Shown piece by piece: positions 6,027 to 7,316 of a stretch of 7,316 nt of DNA. Source of the stretch: an uncultured Chloroflexota bacterium (GTDB lineage Bacteria; Chloroflexota; Limnocylindria; Limnocylindrales; Limnocylindraceae); NCBI GenBank assembly GCA_937864085.1, contig CALMIH010000035.1, positions 1-7,316 of the forward strand, given 5' to 3'. A program made the position numbers and the translations under genes. The first letter of the stretch is position 1, and each line of letters starts with the position of its first letter. A model generated the notes under the pieces. That model saw only the letters and a program-made list of their open reading frames with translations. It did no database searches and had not been told where the DNA came from.

Positions 6027-7238
6027 TTATCGCTTCTTTTCGTAGAGCTGCTTTGCCGCGGCAACGATTGCATCTCGGCGATTCGCTACTCGCCCATGCG
6101 CAACCTCCTGCAGCAGCTCCTCAAGGAGCGGCTTCACCCAGGCACCAGGCTGCTCGTTGATCGCTGCGATCACCTCTGCTCCGTCAGCGGCGAGGTCACC
6201 CACGAGAGCGGGAATCTGCTGCTCATCGGCACGCTCACAGAGCACAAGGAGTGTGGCGGCTGCTGGCGTGGCGCGGCCCGATGCAATGCGGCGACGGAGT
6301 TGCCGCGCTGCATCACGCGGGTCACCACTCTGCGCCGCAGTGGCGATGCGATACGACGCGGCATCAATCTCGCCGTGCTCGGCAGCTGCGGCGCTGCGAT
6401 CAGCTGCACGGAGCGCGGCCACTGCATACAGCGTGGCGCGCGGCCTCCGCCATGCGGTCAGGACCTTCTCCACCACCGCGTCATCTGTAAGGACTGCGAG
6501 CAGCTCGGCAAGCCTGCCGATCGGATCAGGCGCATCTTGGCTTCCGGCGCGACCAACTGCAGCGACGCGTGCAGGGAGTTCAGCGACCCATGCGGCGCGC
6601 AGTTCTGGCGCAATCTGCGCGGTGAGGCCGAGCTCGTCGCGAATGGCGCGCAGCGCCTCATACGTCTTCGCGCACGGGTCAATCCCCGTGTAATGCACTT
6701 TGATTCCGACGCTTTTGGCGCCGATCATTCGGCCGCCCCAGCCCGCGCACACGTCCAACACCCGCACGTCCGTCAATTCATCTTTATTGGCCAAATAGGA
6801 CACCACTTTTTTTGCCATGAGCGGGCGGTACATGGTCACCTTGCCCAGCCCGTTGGCAAACGACAGCGAGCGAATGATTTCGGATGCATAGGGCGTGGAG
6901 TGCTGCGCGCGGTTGAATCGCAGCGCCTTTTCCAGGCACGGCTGCGTCCACAGCGACTCCACGGAGTGCCCCTTGTAATTGCGCACAGAGTGGAAGTGCC
7001 GCATGTGTTTTCGCAGTACTTTCATGCCCGCCACCTCCGTGGCCGAAATGTTGAACGGATTGGTTGTCACATCCTTTTTCAGTAATAAGGCCCAGTCCTT
7101 TTGTATTTCGGAGTCACTATAAGATTCGCGCAGCACACCATTGGATTCTAATTCAGCGGCCAGCTGCGGTAGCATCGCCTCAAATTCGGCATCCGTTAAA
7201 TTGGTAAGTGCATGCTTCCTGTTTAAAAGGGCATCCAT
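6027..7238 (-). CDS. Chimeric frame: DNA methyltransferase-like N-terminus joined to C-terminal half of tRNA CCA-adding enzyme
   Basis: This is one open frame of 403 codons with two unrelated halves. Residues 1 to about 192 look like a SAM-dependent DNA methyltransferase of phage or large-virus type. HSTPYASEIIRSLSFANG (113-130) and GKVTMYRPLMAKKVV (132-146) lead to motif I DVCAGWGGR (162-170) and the next strand YTGIDP (183-188). The rest of the catalytic domain, including any DPPY/NPPY motif, is missing. From about residue 193 the protein matches the body and tail of the class II bacterial CCA tRNA nucleotidyltransferase: ALRAIRDELGL, VLTAWRRP (259-266) and the end motif PGAWVKPLLEELLQEVAHG (364-382) with N386. 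The CCA half lacks its nucleotidyltransferase head, so it cannot add CCA as drawn. Codon use and base composition change at the join. Neither half is likely to work in this form; I infer a chimeric assembly. Confidence 0.8.
   Translation of the reverse strand: MDALLNRKHALTNLTDAEFEAMLPQLAAELESNGVLRESYSDSEIQKDWALLLKKDVTTNPFNISATEVAGMKVLRKHMRHFHSVRNYKGHSVESLWTQPCLEKALRFNRAQHSTPYASEIIRSLSFANGLGKVTMYRPLMAKKVVSYLANKDELTDVRVLDVCAGWGGRMIGAKSVGIKVHYTGIDPCAKTYEALRAIRDELGLTAQIAPELRAAWVAELPARVAAVGRAGSQDAPDPIGRLAELLAVLTDDAVVEKVLTAWRRPRATLYAVAALRAADRSAAAAEHGEIDAASYRIATAAQSGDPRDAARQLRRRIASGRATPAAATLLVLCERADEQQIPALVGDLAADGAEVIAAINEQPGAWVKPLLEELLQEVAHGRVANRRDAIVAAAKQLYEKKR
6640..6670. other. Junction between bacterial DNA and foreign DNA
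   Basis: On the minus strand the methyltransferase reads GIDPCAKTYEAL and the CCA-enzyme part reads EALRAIRDELGL. The join therefore falls near residues 190-199, about 6640-6670. Both families plausibly have a similar short peptide here, so a short stretch of shared bases could have driven the join. To the left the sequence matches the rest of the window in codon style. To the right, A/T-ending codons (TTA, AAT, ATT, AAA) become common and the following non-coding DNA is very AT-rich. Confidence 0.65.
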
Positions 7239-7316
7239 TTGTGTTTTGTGTGTGCGATAGTAGTAGTCTGTTTAAAATTAGCAACATGTCCATTTTAATT
7301 CAATTTTCAGAATAAT
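7239..7316. other. AT-rich upstream region of the methyltransferase, foreign to the rest of the window
   Basis: About 78 bp of strongly AT-rich DNA with TTTAAAATTA-like stretches lies upstream of the methyltransferase ATG. No Shine-Dalgarno and no -10-like box at six bases precede that ATG, unlike the bacterial genes here. A compact AT-rich gap before a more balanced coding region is common in algal and protist large DNA viruses, but also in some phages. Nothing coding of useful length is seen. Confidence 0.5.

Noticed and set aside
6096..7085. Long open frame of 329 codons on the plus strand opposite the chimeric gene
   Set aside because: It crosses the junction, is rich in Cys, His and Arg with no family motif, and lies antisense to clear CCA-enzyme and methyltransferase sequence. 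Long antisense frames are common in GC-rich DNA.
1..7316. CRISPR array, insertion sequence or defence island
   Set aside because: No regularly spaced repeats, transposase motifs or inverted ends were seen. The methyltransferase piece has no restriction partner and is on foreign-looking DNA.

Overview
This window looks like a piece of a fairly high-GC bacterial chromosome covering about 1-6650. At its right end it is joined to unrelated, AT-richer DNA (about 6670-7316). The bacterial part has short gaps, many convergent or divergent gene pairs, and G/C-biased but not extreme codon use. The protein types (a cyanophycinase-like protein with a CysRS-like tail, an Atg22/UMF1-type transporter, a four-cysteine endonuclease III with an LSQNTSD motif) and the apparently leaderless genes suggest a Chloroflexota-like or actinobacterial-like planktonic bacterium. 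That assignment is inference and is not firm.

Layout: 3-149 is the 3' end of an unrecognised membrane protein gene (+). A tRNA-Ile gene with anticodon UAU (+) lies at 167-243. A classical short-chain dehydrogenase/reductase (340-1122, +) runs convergently toward a cyanophycinase-like class I amidotransferase-fold protein with a CysRS-like C-terminal tail (1147-2223, -). A second, smaller protein of the same fold (2264-2857, +) diverges from it across 40 bp. It converges on endonuclease III (2865-3581, -). An Atg22/UMF1-like MFS transporter (3753-4994, +) follows a long leader and has a strong Shine-Dalgarno. It converges on UDP-glucose 4-epimerase galE (5027-5998, -). Upstream of galE on the same strand, one open frame (6027-7238, -) joins a virus- or phage-like DNA methyltransferase N-terminus to the C-terminal half of a tRNA CCA-adding enzyme.

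The genes are mostly housekeeping or general metabolism: DNA repair, tRNA and tRNA 3'-end maturation, sugar nucleotide supply, export. They do not form one pathway. The clearest shared property is promoter architecture. Five bacterial genes (SDR, both amidotransferase-fold genes, nth, galE) have a -10-like hexamer exactly six bases before the start codon, as expected for leaderless mRNAs. This pattern also fixes their starts. The transporter uses a Shine-Dalgarno instead, and the foreign methyltransferase has neither signal.

The oddest structure is the methyltransferase/CCA-enzyme fusion. It coincides with a change in base composition, codon use and protein family, so it is most likely an assembly or amplification chimera with DNA from a large DNA virus or phage. 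A true recombination event is possible but less likely. I found no convincing new defence or mobile system.
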